Shown in pieces: positions 25,763 to 34,418 of a stretch of 64,000 nucleotides of DNA (positions are counted from its first letter, which is position 1; each line of letters begins with the position of its first letter). The stretch is from assembly GCA_001790855.1 (NCBI GenBank), contig MGDH01000004.1, positions 2,350 to 66,349 on the forward strand. Direction: 5' to 3'. The position numbers and the translations under genes are program-made. The stretch comes from Candidatus Schekmanbacteria bacterium RIFCSPLOWO2_02_FULL_38_14. GTDB lineage: Bacteria; Schekmanbacteria; GWA2-38-11. The notes under the pieces were generated by a model that was not told where the DNA came from, searched no databases, and worked only from the letters and a program-made list of their open reading frames with translations.

Positions 25763-25879
25763 GTCATTGCGAGGAGCAAAGCGACGAAGCAATCTCATCT
25801 TTTAGCTGTTAGCTGACAGCTGTCAGCTTTTCAATGAGATTGCCACGCCCATTCGGTAAGCTCATGGGCTCGCAATGAC
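25763..25879. repeat. GTCATTGCGAG palindromic element, copy 5
   Basis: GTCATTGCGAGGAGCAAAGC at one end, GGCTCGCAATGAC at the other; internal AGCAATCTC and GAGATTGCC. The core is an AGCTGTTAGCTGACAGCTG tract. It lies between the ChlI-ChlD and third ChlI genes. Confidence 0.9.
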
Positions 25880-25938
25880 ACCATCAAAAACAAAATTTTT
25901 CATTAACCTTGCTAATTTCATAAAATCCTAAATTATAT

Positions 25939-27999
25939 TCACACGGCAGCCTGATGGCTTATTTTATCCAAGACAAAATTCTTCTCCATTGTTATCAATG
26001 TCCCCAGACTCTGCTGGTCTAACTGGTCAATCCTGAAATACTTTGCCCCCATCTTCTCCGCAATGTCTTTTGCAAATTCAAAGGAAAAATTCAGAAACCT
26101 CATATTCTTTGTAACCTCTGTATCAATAACTATTGAATAGATACCTTCAACATTTATCATCTCTGCCAGTTTTTCTATTTCCTCCATTGGGTCAGCACCC
26201 GGAATTATTGAAATGTTAGCCCTGCCGTCTGTTAAAAGAACCATGATTGGAATGATTGTTTCATCTTTTTTTCTCTCATTCTTTATAAGGTTAAGAGCCT
26301 TCATAAGCCCGAGGGCAAGGGGTGTTTTCCCGCCTGTTGGCAAATCAGTCAAAAGCTTTTTTGCAAGCTCAACTCCGTTTGTCGGAGGAAGGATTACCTG
26401 CGCATCATTCCCCCTGAAAGCAATCATCGCAATTCTGTCTCTGCTCTGGTAGGCATCCATGAGAAGCGAAAATACCGTTCCCTTTGCGCACTCCATCCTG
26501 TCAAGCGCTCCCATTGTACCGCTTGCATCAACAACCATAACAATAAGAGAGGAAACCTTGCTCTGCCTCACTTTGCCCCTTATGTCTTCACTGTGTATGA
26601 TTATTGCGTGGTTTGTTTCTGCCTTTTCTCTTCTGGTTTTCTGATGGGGTGCTGAAGCCCTGACAGTCGCATCAAATGCTATATCAGTGATAGTTCCCTT
26701 GGGAATATTGTGCTTTATATATCTTCCCTTCCTTCCAACAGAGATAGATTTTATTCTTTTCCCGGAGCCTGAACGCATTTTGCGGTCAGCCTTTCTTTTT
26801 GTCATATCCTTTGGTATCTGGACAGGTGTCCCGATTCTGTGAATCTTTCCTTCAACTTTTTCTTTCTGTTCCTCTGTTGGTTCAAGGTCAGGCTTGTCCT
26901 CATTTTCCGGCGGAAAAAAATCATCCATATCCTTGCTGAGTTCATCCACAAGCTGGTCAATTATGTCATCTGATGCAGCATCATTTCCAAAAGGATTTGC
27001 CCTCATCCTGAATGGGAATATCAACTCCCCTGCTCTTTTTATGTCATCCTTTGTAAGCTCTGTTCTTCCGTTGTATGCTGCAAGTGTGGCAGCTGTTTTG
27101 GCAACCATCGTATCAGGCCTGTGCCCTTCAATATCAAGCTCCTTGCACATCTTGCAAATAAGTATCAGGATATTGTCTGATATATTTATCTCCCTTAAAA
27201 TCTTCTGGGCTTTTTCAATCTTTTTTGCAAGCCTCCTGCTTTCACTCTCAAACTTCTCGCTGAAAGCAACAGGGTTTGCTTCAAATTCATTCCTTAAAGA
27301 TACAATTTTGACACGCTCATCCACATCATCAATTCCCTTTACATCAATGTGGAGTGCAATCCTGTCAAGAAGCTGAGGCCTGAGCTCCCCTTCCTCGGGA
27401 TTCATTGTTCCCACAAGAATAAACCTTGACGGATGAGAGAACGAAATTCCTTCTCTCTCAACAACATTGACACCTGAAGTAGATGCATCAAGAATCACAT
27501 CAATCACATGGTCATCCAGAAGATTAATTTCATCAACGTAGAGTATTCCCTGATTGACTTCTGCAAGTATTCCCGGCTCAAGTTCTTTTTTCCCTAACTT
27601 CACAGCTTTCTCAAGGTCAAGGCTTCCGAGAAGCCTGTCTTCAGTTGAGCCAAGAGGAAGATCAACAACTTTAATCCTTCTCTTTTCCGCTTCAATTCTT
27701 CTTCCCCTTCCGGAAGCCTTTTCCAGAACCCTTTCCTTGCAGTAAGGGCACAGTTCAGTAAAAATATGAGGATTACAGCTAAACGGACACCCCCTTACCA
27801 CATCTACCTTTGGAAGAATCTCAGCAAGGGCTCTGACTGCTGTTGACTTCCCTGTTCCCTTTTCTCCCCTTATCAGAACACCGCCAACCTGTGTATTAAT
27901 GGCATTAAGAATAAGCGCCAATTTCATACTCTCCTGCCCTACAAGGGCTGCAAAGGGATACAGAATCCTTTCTACGCGTTGTATTTTTTCCACAGACAA
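25939..27999 (-). CDS. Chelatase ChlI-ChlD fusion (AAA+ with VWA domain)
   Basis: A 686-residue protein combining an I-type AAA+ ATPase and a D-type von Willebrand A domain. Walker A GEKGTGKS is at 45-52, the four-Cys insert at 71, 75, 84 and 87, and Walker [12 protein letters not shown] at about 150. An acidic/proline stretch at about 370-385 precedes a basic linker and the VWA domain with MIDAS DASGTMG at about 488. In Mg- and Co-chelatases the I and D rings drive metal insertion by the H/CobN subunit, encoded two genes upstream. Length and fusion match cobaltochelatase-type D subunits of non-phototrophs as well as BchD. Confidence 0.9.
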   Translation of the reverse strand: MSVEKIQRVERILYPFAALVGQESMKLALILNAINTQVGGVLIRGEKGTGKSTAVRALAEILPKVDVVRGCPFSCNPHIFTELCPYCKERVLEKASGRGRRIEAEKRRIKVVDLPLGSTEDRLLGSLDLEKAVKLGKKELEPGILAEVNQGILYVDEINLLDDHVIDVILDASTSGVNVVEREGISFSHPSRFILVGTMNPEEGELRPQLLDRIALHIDVKGIDDVDERVKIVSLRNEFEANPVAFSEKFESESRRLAKKIEKAQKILREINISDNILILICKMCKELDIEGHRPDTMVAKTAATLAAYNGRTELTKDDIKRAGELIFPFRMRANPFGNDAASDDIIDQLVDELSKDMDDFFPPENEDKPDLEPTEEQKEKVEGKIHRIGTPVQIPKDMTKRKADRKMRSGSGKRIKSISVGRKGRYIKHNIPKGTITDIAFDATVRASAPHQKTRREKAETNHAIIIHSEDIRGKVRQSKVSSLIVMVVDASGTMGALDRMECAKGTVFSLLMDAYQSRDRIAMIAFRGNDAQVILPPTNGVELAKKLLTDLPTGGKTPLALGLMKALNLIKNERKKDETIIPIMVLLTDGRANISIIPGADPMEEIEKLAEMINVEGIYSIVIDTEVTKNMRFLNFSFEFAKDIAEKMGAKYFRIDQLDQQSLGTLITMEKNFVLDKISHQAAV

Positions 28000-28009
28000 C
28001 CTTCTCTGA

Positions 28010-28125
28010 GTTTAAAATCCAAAGTTCAAAATCCAAATGTCAAATAAATCTCAAATATCAAAATAAAAAAAATAAGTAATTTTTAAATTTGACATTCATT
28101 TGAAATTTGAAATTTACCTATAGAT
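28010..28125. repeat. AT-rich AAATCCAAA/AAATTTGAAATTT repeat tract
   Basis: AAAATCCAAAGTTCAAAATC and CAAATGTCAAATAAATCTC on one side, inverted TTTGACATTCATTTGAAATT on the other. This is the same dispersed AT-rich family seen at 8.2 and 9.5 kb and in the tail of the gene at 62.2 kb. It fills the gap between the ChlI and ChlI-ChlD genes. Confidence 0.7.
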
Positions 28126-28133
28126 AATTTAAA

Positions 28134-29210
28134 TCATACCTCTGCATATGTCCTGTTAACAATATCTTCAAAAATATCCACTGTCTTTTCATCGCTTTTA
28201 AACATAGTCTTCCTTGTTCTGAATGGAAGTATCAGTTTTACAGCCTCTTTAACATCATCCCTTGTAATCCTTTTCTTTCCTCTGAATGCAGCAAGGGTTT
28301 TGACTGTCTTGACAATCATTGCATCAGGCCTGTGCCCTTCAACTTCCAGCTCATTGCAGATATTGCAGATAATTCTTAAAAGGCTTTCATCTGTCTTAAC
28401 TTTTTCCATAAGCTTCTGAGTAGTTATTATTTTTTTTCTTAACTCCTCGCTCTGCTTTTCAAATTTTTTGCTGAACGCCATCGGGTCTTTCTCAAACTCA
28501 TTCCTGAGAATGGTTATCTTCACCCTCTCATTAACACTCTTTAAACCCTCTACATCTATATGAAGGGCAATCCTGTCAAGAAGCTGAGGTCTGAGTTCCC
28601 CCTCTTCTGGATTCATTGTTCCAACAAGGATAAACCTTGACGGATGGGAAAATGAAATTCCCTCTCTTTCAACAACATTTACTCCGGAGGTTGCTGTATC
28701 AAGAAGCATATCCACAACATGGTCATCAAGAAGATTTATTTCATCAACATAGAGAATCCCGCGGTTAACATCAGCCAGTATTCCCGGCTCAAGCTCTTTT
28801 TTTCCGCTTTTTATGGCTTTCTCGATATCAAGGCTTCCAAGAAGCCTGTCTTCTGTTGAGCCAAGAGGAAGGTCAACGACCTTCATCTTCCGCTTCTCCG
28901 TTGGAACCTTGCCGCCGTTCCACTCGCCTCTTTCAACCTTCTCCATGCAATACGGGCACATCTCCGAAGTCCTTTTTGGATTGCAGTTAAAAGGGCATCC
29001 CTTTATCACTTCAATCTCTGGAAGAACCTCAGCAAGGGCTCTGACAGCAGTAGATTTTCCTGTCCCTTTTTCTCCTCTTACAAGAACTCCTCCGACCTGA
29101 GGATTAATGGCATTAAGAAGCAGAGCAAGCTTCATCCCCTCCTGTCCAACTATGGCTACAAAAGGGTATAGAATCCGTTTAAAGCGTTCTTTAGAACTAT
29201 TACTTCCCAT
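28134..29210 (-). CDS. Magnesium/cobalt chelatase ATPase subunit I
   Basis: About 358 residues from the ATG at 29208-29210 (AGGAGG ten bases upstream; a TTG three codons earlier is too close to it). A canonical ChlI/BchI AAA+ ATPase: Walker A GEKGTGKS, Cys insert CPFNC...[26 protein letters not shown], Walker [29 protein letters not shown] with the arginine finger. It supplies ATP hydrolysis for metal insertion. It is the gene next to the BchH-like subunit. The AAA+ half of the ChlI-ChlD fusion is closely similar, so the pair probably arose by duplication. Confidence 0.92.
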   Translation of the reverse strand: MGSNSSKERFKRILYPFVAIVGQEGMKLALLLNAINPQVGGVLVRGEKGTGKSTAVRALAEVLPEIEVIKGCPFNCNPKRTSEMCPYCMEKVERGEWNGGKVPTEKRKMKVVDLPLGSTEDRLLGSLDIEKAIKSGKKELEPGILADVNRGILYVDEINLLDDHVVDMLLDTATSGVNVVEREGISFSHPSRFILVGTMNPEEGELRPQLLDRIALHIDVEGLKSVNERVKITILRNEFEKDPMAFSKKFEKQSEELRKKIITTQKLMEKVKTDESLLRIICNICNELEVEGHRPDAMIVKTVKTLAAFRGKKRITRDDVKEAVKLILPFRTRKTMFKSDEKTVDIFEDIVNRTYAEV

Positions 29211-29250
29211 TATCTTCAAACCTCCTAATTTCTCTTCTAAAATCTCTTTT

Positions 29251-29350
29251 CACCCTCCCCTTAATCCCCTCCTGTCAAGGGAGGGGAAGTAAAGGAATAT
29301 CACTGCTCACTACCCTCTCCCCTTGCGGGAGAGGGACAGGGTGAGGGGTT
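29251..29350. repeat. C/G-rich hairpin repeats (CCCTCTCCC type)
   Basis: Two adjacent units: CCCTCCCCTTAATCCCCTCC...GGGAGGGG near 29253-29287, then a hairpin with arms CCCTCTCCC (29313-29321) and GGGAGAGGG (29327-29335) followed by ACAGGGTGAGGGGT. It occupies the junction between the BchH-like and ChlI genes. Confidence 0.75.
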
Positions 29351-29356
29351 TCCCCT

Positions 29357-32300
29357 CTATTCCTCCTGCTCTTCAATCTGGGATTCAATCTCAAGATATA
29401 TCTGCTTTAATTTTTCCAGTTCCTCAGGAGATGCCTCCCATTTCCCTCTGTTATAAGCCTCCATCAGGCGGTTAAGGGAATGTTCTACAGCCCAGATATT
29501 TTCCTGCATCATCTTCTTTCTTACTTCATCATCAAACATATACTTTTCAGCCACACCGCTCCATACCCAGTTATCAACAGAACCCGCAGTAACAGACCAC
29601 CCAAGTAAGTGTTCAACCCTCTGGCCAATATTTCTTATTCCTTTGTAACCGCTGTCAATCTGGCCTTTTATCCATTCAGGATTCAAAAGTTTTGTTTTTG
29701 CTTCATAATCAAGGGTTGACCTTATGCTTTTAGTCTTAATTTTATCTCTTGTGCTGTCCGCAACAAGAATTGTAGGCATGGTTTTGCCTCTTCCAGGATT
29801 CTTCTTCCTCACAGTCTCAACAGACTTTGAAAGACCTCCAAGAAATTCATAGTAATGGTCCAAATCTGCCATACCGTATTCCTCACTGCTTCTTACCTGA
29901 GCAACAACATCTACTTTATCAAGCACCTCTTTGAATGTATCAACACTTGAGAAGGCGTGGAATTTGTCACCATAGATATGAGCCATTTTTGATATGTGCA
30001 AATCTGCTATCTGGCTTTCATCCTCCCATTCAGAGGTTTCAATTATCTGTGTTACATCAGTTCCATAATTGGATGAAGAGGGACCGAAAATTCTTGCCTG
30101 TGCAAGGCTTTCTGCCTGTTCTTTTGGCACTCCCTTGCCTTCAAGAACTTTCTGGATTTCAAGCGAGTGCTTCCTCATAAAATTCTGCCCAGATGGCTCA
30201 TCAAGAGAGGCAACAATTTTAAATGCCCGGTCAATCATTCTTAAAAGCAGGGGAAAGGTATCCCTGAATATACCGCATATCTCAACAACAACATCTACTC
30301 TTGGTCTGCCGAGTTCCTTGAGAGGAATTGGAGAGACTCCGACAAAACCACCAACCCCCGACCACCTTGGCTTCACACCAAGGAGCCTGAAAATCTCAGC
30401 CACTGTTTCACCCTGCGTTTTCATTGTTTCAAATCCCCACAGGATGACAGCAACAGTTTCAGGCAAATTATTGTCATTTTCTGCCTTATAGTTTTCAATA
30501 ACCTGATCAGCTATTGCCTCTCCCCTCTCACATGCAAGTGGTGTTGGTATGAGGTCAGGATTGAACTGATATATATTCCTTCCGGTTGGAACAACACTTG
30601 GGCTCCTGATTGGGTCTCCGCCAAGTCCCGGAGGAATATATGAACCCTTCATTGCCTCTATAAGGGCTTCACCCTCTTTATTGGAAGATAAACTCTTTGC
30701 AAAGGTCTTGGCAAACTCCAGAGTTTTCTCAAATTCTTCCGCATGCTCTGTCTTGAGTTTAAACTTAACATTCTTTTTTATAAGCTTTTTGACAGGAGAA
30801 TTATTTTGAATCACCAGAGAAAGAATACTTCTTGCATCCTTATCTATTTCATCTAAAACCGCTCCCATCAGTTTGCCGCCTTTAGTTATTTTTGACGGAG
30901 TTGTGCGGGCTTCATCCCAGTCTATCCCTCTTGAAGCAGCAATCATCTTGTGAAGCGACACCATATCGCCCCTGTCAAACCTCACGACTCCAAGAACATA
31001 ATTTATTAACTCTTCTCCATTCAGAGAGTCTCCAAGCACATGAACTCCCTTGGTCATCATGCTCCCTTTCATCTCATTAAGGGAATCATAGAGCTTATTG
31101 ATATCAACATCCGCAGCCTCTACATCAACCATGTTTGCTTCCTTTGCCTTATCAAGTATCCCCTCTTTTATTTTCTTAGCCTGCGCAGGACTCTGCTCCT
31201 TCTGTTGGAAAAAATTATGGATATCCATTTCAAGCTCTGCATATTTTCCGTAAAGGTCAGAGATTATCATTGGTGGAGTCATATAATCTACCGTCGTGGC
31301 ATATATTCTCCTTTTCGCTATTGAGGATTCAGATGGATTGCTGCAGGTATAAAAATACAGATTTGGAAGATTTCCTATAAGAATGTCAGGATAACAGGTC
31401 TTGGACATTGCAACATGCTTTCCGGGAAGAAACTCAAGTGTTCCGTGAGTTCCAAAATGCAGTATGGCATCAGCCCTGAAAGTATCTTCAATCCATCTGT
31501 AAAAAGCAAGGTACTGATGGTGCGGAACAATTGCCTGGTCATGGTATGTCTTTGAAGGGTCTTCAAAATATCCGCGGGGTGGCTGGAAACCTACAAATAC
31601 ATTTCCAAAAGCGATTCCGGGAACGAATATGTTTTTATCATCACACATTATTTTCCCCGGAGGATCACCCCAAGCTCCTATCATCTCATCCTGACAGGAC
31701 TTTGGCACATTTTCAAACCATTTTTTATAATCATCAAGCGACACCTTGAAAGAATTTTCCTTTACCTTTTGTAGCGCTGTCCAGTTGCTCTGGTTAATTA
31801 TATTTTTCTTTGTAACAAGCCTGATAAATTCATGCCTTGTTCTTGGATAGCCCGAAACAACATATCCATCATCTTTCATTTTATCCAAAAGCCTTATAAT
31901 ACTTTCAAATGTATCAAGGTTTCCTGCACTGCCCAGATTATCTTTTCCCGGAGGGTAGTTGAAAAGAACTATTGCAACCTTTTTATCCTTGTTCTGCTTA
32001 TGTCTCAGCTTAATCCAGTTAACTGTCCTTGCTACAGCCTTATCAACCCTGTCCTCAATCGGTTCCATTATTCTTACTATGTTTTTCCCTGTTGATATAT
32101 CCCTGTGTCCTGCAACCAGCAATCCCTCAATCAAGCCATCAAGCTCAGGAAGAATTACTGTTATTGTGGTCTCAAGCGGAGCCATTCCCTCTGGCTTTTC
32201 CTTCCATTCATCAATGGTTGTATACCCCATGCACAGATAGTGTATGAATGGAATATTCATCTTCTTGCAGAGATTCACAAAACCCTCATAGTCCCCTCCA

Positions 32301-33247
32301 AGCGGACCTCCCTCTATGCGGAAGAAAAGGAAGCTTATGATGGCGTCAACAGTTGGCCCCTTCTCATTAATGAAATGCCTTTTGATATTGCGAACATTTT
32401 CAGAGCCTTCTGAGAGCACTGTAACGACTCTAACTCCCTTTTCCTCTAACTTTTCAATAACCATGTTCAGGTCTTTTATGTCTTCACTCTGGTAGCGCTG
32501 CAGATAAAAAAGTATCCCGATAAGGGGTCTTTTTTTCCATCCATTGTTTTTTACAAGGTTTGTTTTATCATACCATTTCAGGTATTCATCAAGCGAGAGA
32601 AAAAAGTCCTGGGCTTTTGGATGGTAGATAGCTGTTGGCGGAACTTCTACAGGGTCTTTATAGCTGACTTTGTAGCCATAATATTCTGCCATTATAAAGT
32701 AGAGCATATTTATAATGTTTTCTCTTCCACCCTTGTAAAAATATTTCCACAACCTGACATAGTTGCCGGCATCCTTCCATTTTCCAAACCTCAATACCTT
32801 TAAAAACACATCAGATATCTCAAGAAGTTTTCTCACTTCCATTGGGCTTTTGCTGCTTACCATAAGCCCTTTCAGAACTGACAACACCTTCATTATTTTT
32901 GATTCTGCAACAGCATCAACAAGCTCACCAAGTTTGAATTTTCCGAGTTTTGTAAGCTTGATTCCCCTTGGAACCGAGGCAAGAACAATGAATGATTTCT
33001 CCTTATTGTGGTACTTCTCAAGAATGGCAAGAACAACATCATCAAAAACCATATTAACAATTATTACATCTGCCTTTGAAACATTCTCCTCCATCTGATC
33101 CAGCTGTTTTTTGGAAAACGGCTGATGTCTCAGACAGAACTGATAAGTAAGTTCCACTTCCCCCTTGAACATCTCTTTTAATTTATCTGATGCATCTGAG
33201 AATGATTTGCTGAAGGTATAATCACCAACTATGGCAGTAATATGCAT
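29357..33247 (-). CDS. BchH/CobN-family chelatase large subunit
   Basis: A 1296-residue porphyrin- or corrin-binding chelatase subunit. The N-terminal region (about 1-190) matches the BchH-type domain: PRGIKLTKLGKFKLGEL and KDAGNYVRLWKYFYKGGREN correspond to the LNKLGSFSM and ARxYxLxLxFWLGGxxDN regions of BchH. The metal/porphyrin segment HFGTHGTLEFLPGKH is near residue 596, and the end has TAGSVDNWVWSGVAEKY...NIWAVEHSL. BchH family is thus favoured over CobN, but the metal (Mg, Co, Ni) is not readable. It lies 30 bases after marR and heads the I, ID, I genes. No bch, puf or cob biosynthesis genes are nearby. Confidence 0.9.
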   Translation of the reverse strand: MHITAIVGDYTFSKSFSDASDKLKEMFKGEVELTYQFCLRHQPFSKKQLDQMEENVSKADVIIVNMVFDDVVLAILEKYHNKEKSFIVLASVPRGIKLTKLGKFKLGELVDAVAESKIMKVLSVLKGLMVSSKSPMEVRKLLEISDVFLKVLRFGKWKDAGNYVRLWKYFYKGGRENIINMLYFIMAEYYGYKVSYKDPVEVPPTAIYHPKAQDFFLSLDEYLKWYDKTNLVKNNGWKKRPLIGILFYLQRYQSEDIKDLNMVIEKLEEKGVRVVTVLSEGSENVRNIKRHFINEKGPTVDAIISFLFFRIEGGPLGGDYEGFVNLCKKMNIPFIHYLCMGYTTIDEWKEKPEGMAPLETTITVILPELDGLIEGLLVAGHRDISTGKNIVRIMEPIEDRVDKAVARTVNWIKLRHKQNKDKKVAIVLFNYPPGKDNLGSAGNLDTFESIIRLLDKMKDDGYVVSGYPRTRHEFIRLVTKKNIINQSNWTALQKVKENSFKVSLDDYKKWFENVPKSCQDEMIGAWGDPPGKIMCDDKNIFVPGIAFGNVFVGFQPPRGYFEDPSKTYHDQAIVPHHQYLAFYRWIEDTFRADAILHFGTHGTLEFLPGKHVAMSKTCYPDILIGNLPNLYFYTCSNPSESSIAKRRIYATTVDYMTPPMIISDLYGKYAELEMDIHNFFQQKEQSPAQAKKIKEGILDKAKEANMVDVEAADVDINKLYDSLNEMKGSMMTKGVHVLGDSLNGEELINYVLGVVRFDRGDMVSLHKMIAASRGIDWDEARTTPSKITKGGKLMGAVLDEIDKDARSILSLVIQNNSPVKKLIKKNVKFKLKTEHAEEFEKTLEFAKTFAKSLSSNKEGEALIEAMKGSYIPPGLGGDPIRSPSVVPTGRNIYQFNPDLIPTPLACERGEAIADQVIENYKAENDNNLPETVAVILWGFETMKTQGETVAEIFRLLGVKPRWSGVGGFVGVSPIPLKELGRPRVDVVVEICGIFRDTFPLLLRMIDRAFKIVASLDEPSGQNFMRKHSLEIQKVLEGKGVPKEQAESLAQARIFGPSSSNYGTDVTQIIETSEWEDESQIADLHISKMAHIYGDKFHAFSSVDTFKEVLDKVDVVAQVRSSEEYGMADLDHYYEFLGGLSKSVETVRKKNPGRGKTMPTILVADSTRDKIKTKSIRSTLDYEAKTKLLNPEWIKGQIDSGYKGIRNIGQRVEHLLGWSVTAGSVDNWVWSGVAEKYMFDDEVRKKMMQENIWAVEHSLNRLMEAYNRGKWEASPEELEKLKQIYLEIESQIEEQEE

Positions 33248-33277
33248 ACTTTCCTCCTCAAGAAATTAACTTATAAC

Positions 33278-33754
33278 CTATCCAATTTTTTTAAGTATCT
33301 GGCTTGCCTTCTCAAGATTCTTTATGAGCTCATCCCAATCCTCACTGCTAAGTTTGCTGAAGATATTTTCAAGCTCTTCCCTTCTTCGTTCCATAAATTC
33401 CTTTCGCATCTTCTTACCCTTTTCTGTCAATTTAACCCGCACAACCCTTCTATCATCAGGGTCTCTCCATCTTTCCACTATACCAACCTCTTCTAAACCA
33501 TCTATCATCTCGGTCATACTCGGCATTGCTACCTGAATATTTCTGCTCAACTCTCCCATGGTGTAGTCTTTATCTTCTTTAAAGGCTGATAAGGCTTTAA
33601 GCTGTGAAAGGTTGAAATCAAACTTTAGCTTTTCCTTGTCAATGCTTATTACACGATTGGTAAACTCAACAAAAAACTCCCTGACTTTTGATATCTGGCT
33701 TTCTAATTTGTCAATTTGCTGTATTGTCGCAAAGGCTTTATTTGAATCACCCAT
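33278..33754 (-). CDS. MarR-family transcriptional regulator
   Basis: A 158-residue winged-helix regulator: LSQLKALSAFKEDKDYTMGELSRNIQVAMPSMTEMIDGLEEVGIVERWRDPDDRRVVRVKLTEKG has the typical order, with the DxRxxxVxLTxxG wing. It has no obvious metal-binding cluster. It is the first gene of the chelatase/metal operon, and a palindrome lies 52 bases upstream of its start. It probably represses its own operon and responds to a tetrapyrrole, metal or related ligand (inference). Confidence 0.9.
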   Translation of the reverse strand: MGDSNKAFATIQQIDKLESQISKVREFFVEFTNRVISIDKEKLKFDFNLSQLKALSAFKEDKDYTMGELSRNIQVAMPSMTEMIDGLEEVGIVERWRDPDDRRVVRVKLTEKGKKMRKEFMERRREELENIFSKLSSEDWDELIKNLEKASQILKKIG

Positions 33755-33784
33755 TTTTTTATCTCCACAAAGTAATTAGATTTT

Positions 33785-33817
33785 GAATAATTAGTTTTAT
33801 AATAATTAGTTTACTAA
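33785..33817 (-). promoter_or_regulatory. Candidate MarR operator: repeated TAATTAGTTT sites
   Basis: AATAATTAGTTT occurs at 33787-33797 and again at 33801-33812. The second copy forms a palindrome TTAGT-TT-ACTAA at 33806-33817, upstream of the marR start at 33754. Palindromes of this AT-rich type are typical MarR operators. A third related AATAATTTAGTTT is near 33870. No footprint evidence is available; the whole region is AT-rich, so chance is possible. Confidence 0.4.
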
Positions 33818-34270
33818 ATATTATATACCTAATTAAATTCTTGTCAAGTAGATTTTAAAATTTTTTTTTAAAATAATTTAGTTTTTACAATCACATAAAC
33901 ATTAAGATATGACAGCAAAATTTATTAATTTTTAAATACAACTTAACTATATGATATATTGTATTATTTTAAATATTATGCCAATTATATGACAATATTG
34001 ATGTCAATCTATTGGCACATATTATATATTTAACATATTGATTTATAATATAGTTTATGGAAAGAAATTTTATTTCAACTTTTTTTTCTGTAAAAAATTA
34101 AACTATAAACAACTAACTATTATAGTAGAAAATATAATTATAATTAAAATACAAAGAGTTATTCCTCTTGTTAAAAAGATGGCACATCTTTTGCTATTTA
34201 TATAAATCTAAGTTATACAAGATTTTATTAAATTTTCATTTAACCCTCTTCTTTAATAAGGAGATCTTTT
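33818..34270. other. AT-rich 450-base non-coding stretch
   Basis: Very AT-rich, with no open frame longer than about 30 codons having a ribosome binding site, and no tRNA-like or strong hairpin structure. It separates marR (minus) from a small plus-strand gene. It presumably contains the promoter regions of both; clear -35/-10 pairs could not be singled out against the AT background. Confidence 0.6.
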
Positions 34271-34417
34271 ATGAGATGTCCAAGATGTAGTGGAGTTATG
34301 GTAATTCAGAAATTTTTTGATATGTATTACAGCTTTGAGGGTTGGCGATGTGTAAACTGTGGGTCCATTATAGACAATTTAATTCTGGAAAACAGAAGAA
34401 GGAAAATAAAGAACTAG
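34271..34417 (+). CDS. Small zinc-ribbon protein (48 aa)
   Basis: A 48-residue frame with ATG at 34271 and AAGGAG seven bases upstream, a strong ribosome binding site. It reads MRCPRCSGVMV and later WRCVNCGSIIDN: two CxxC knuckles about 21 residues apart, followed by a basic tail. It resembles short zinc-ribbon proteins common in anaerobic delta-type bacteria, of unknown role. Its stop is two bases from the rsmI stop (convergent). It is too short for many gene finders. Confidence 0.75.
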   Translation: MRCPRCSGVMVIQKFFDMYYSFEGWRCVNCGSIIDNLILENRRRKIKN

Positions 34418-34418
34418 C

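Noticed and set aside
29357-33247. Evidence for photosynthesis from the BchH-like gene
   Set aside because: No reaction-centre, carotenoid or other bacteriochlorophyll genes occur in the window. BchH/CobN-like proteins are also found in non-phototrophs, so the gene alone does not show phototrophy.
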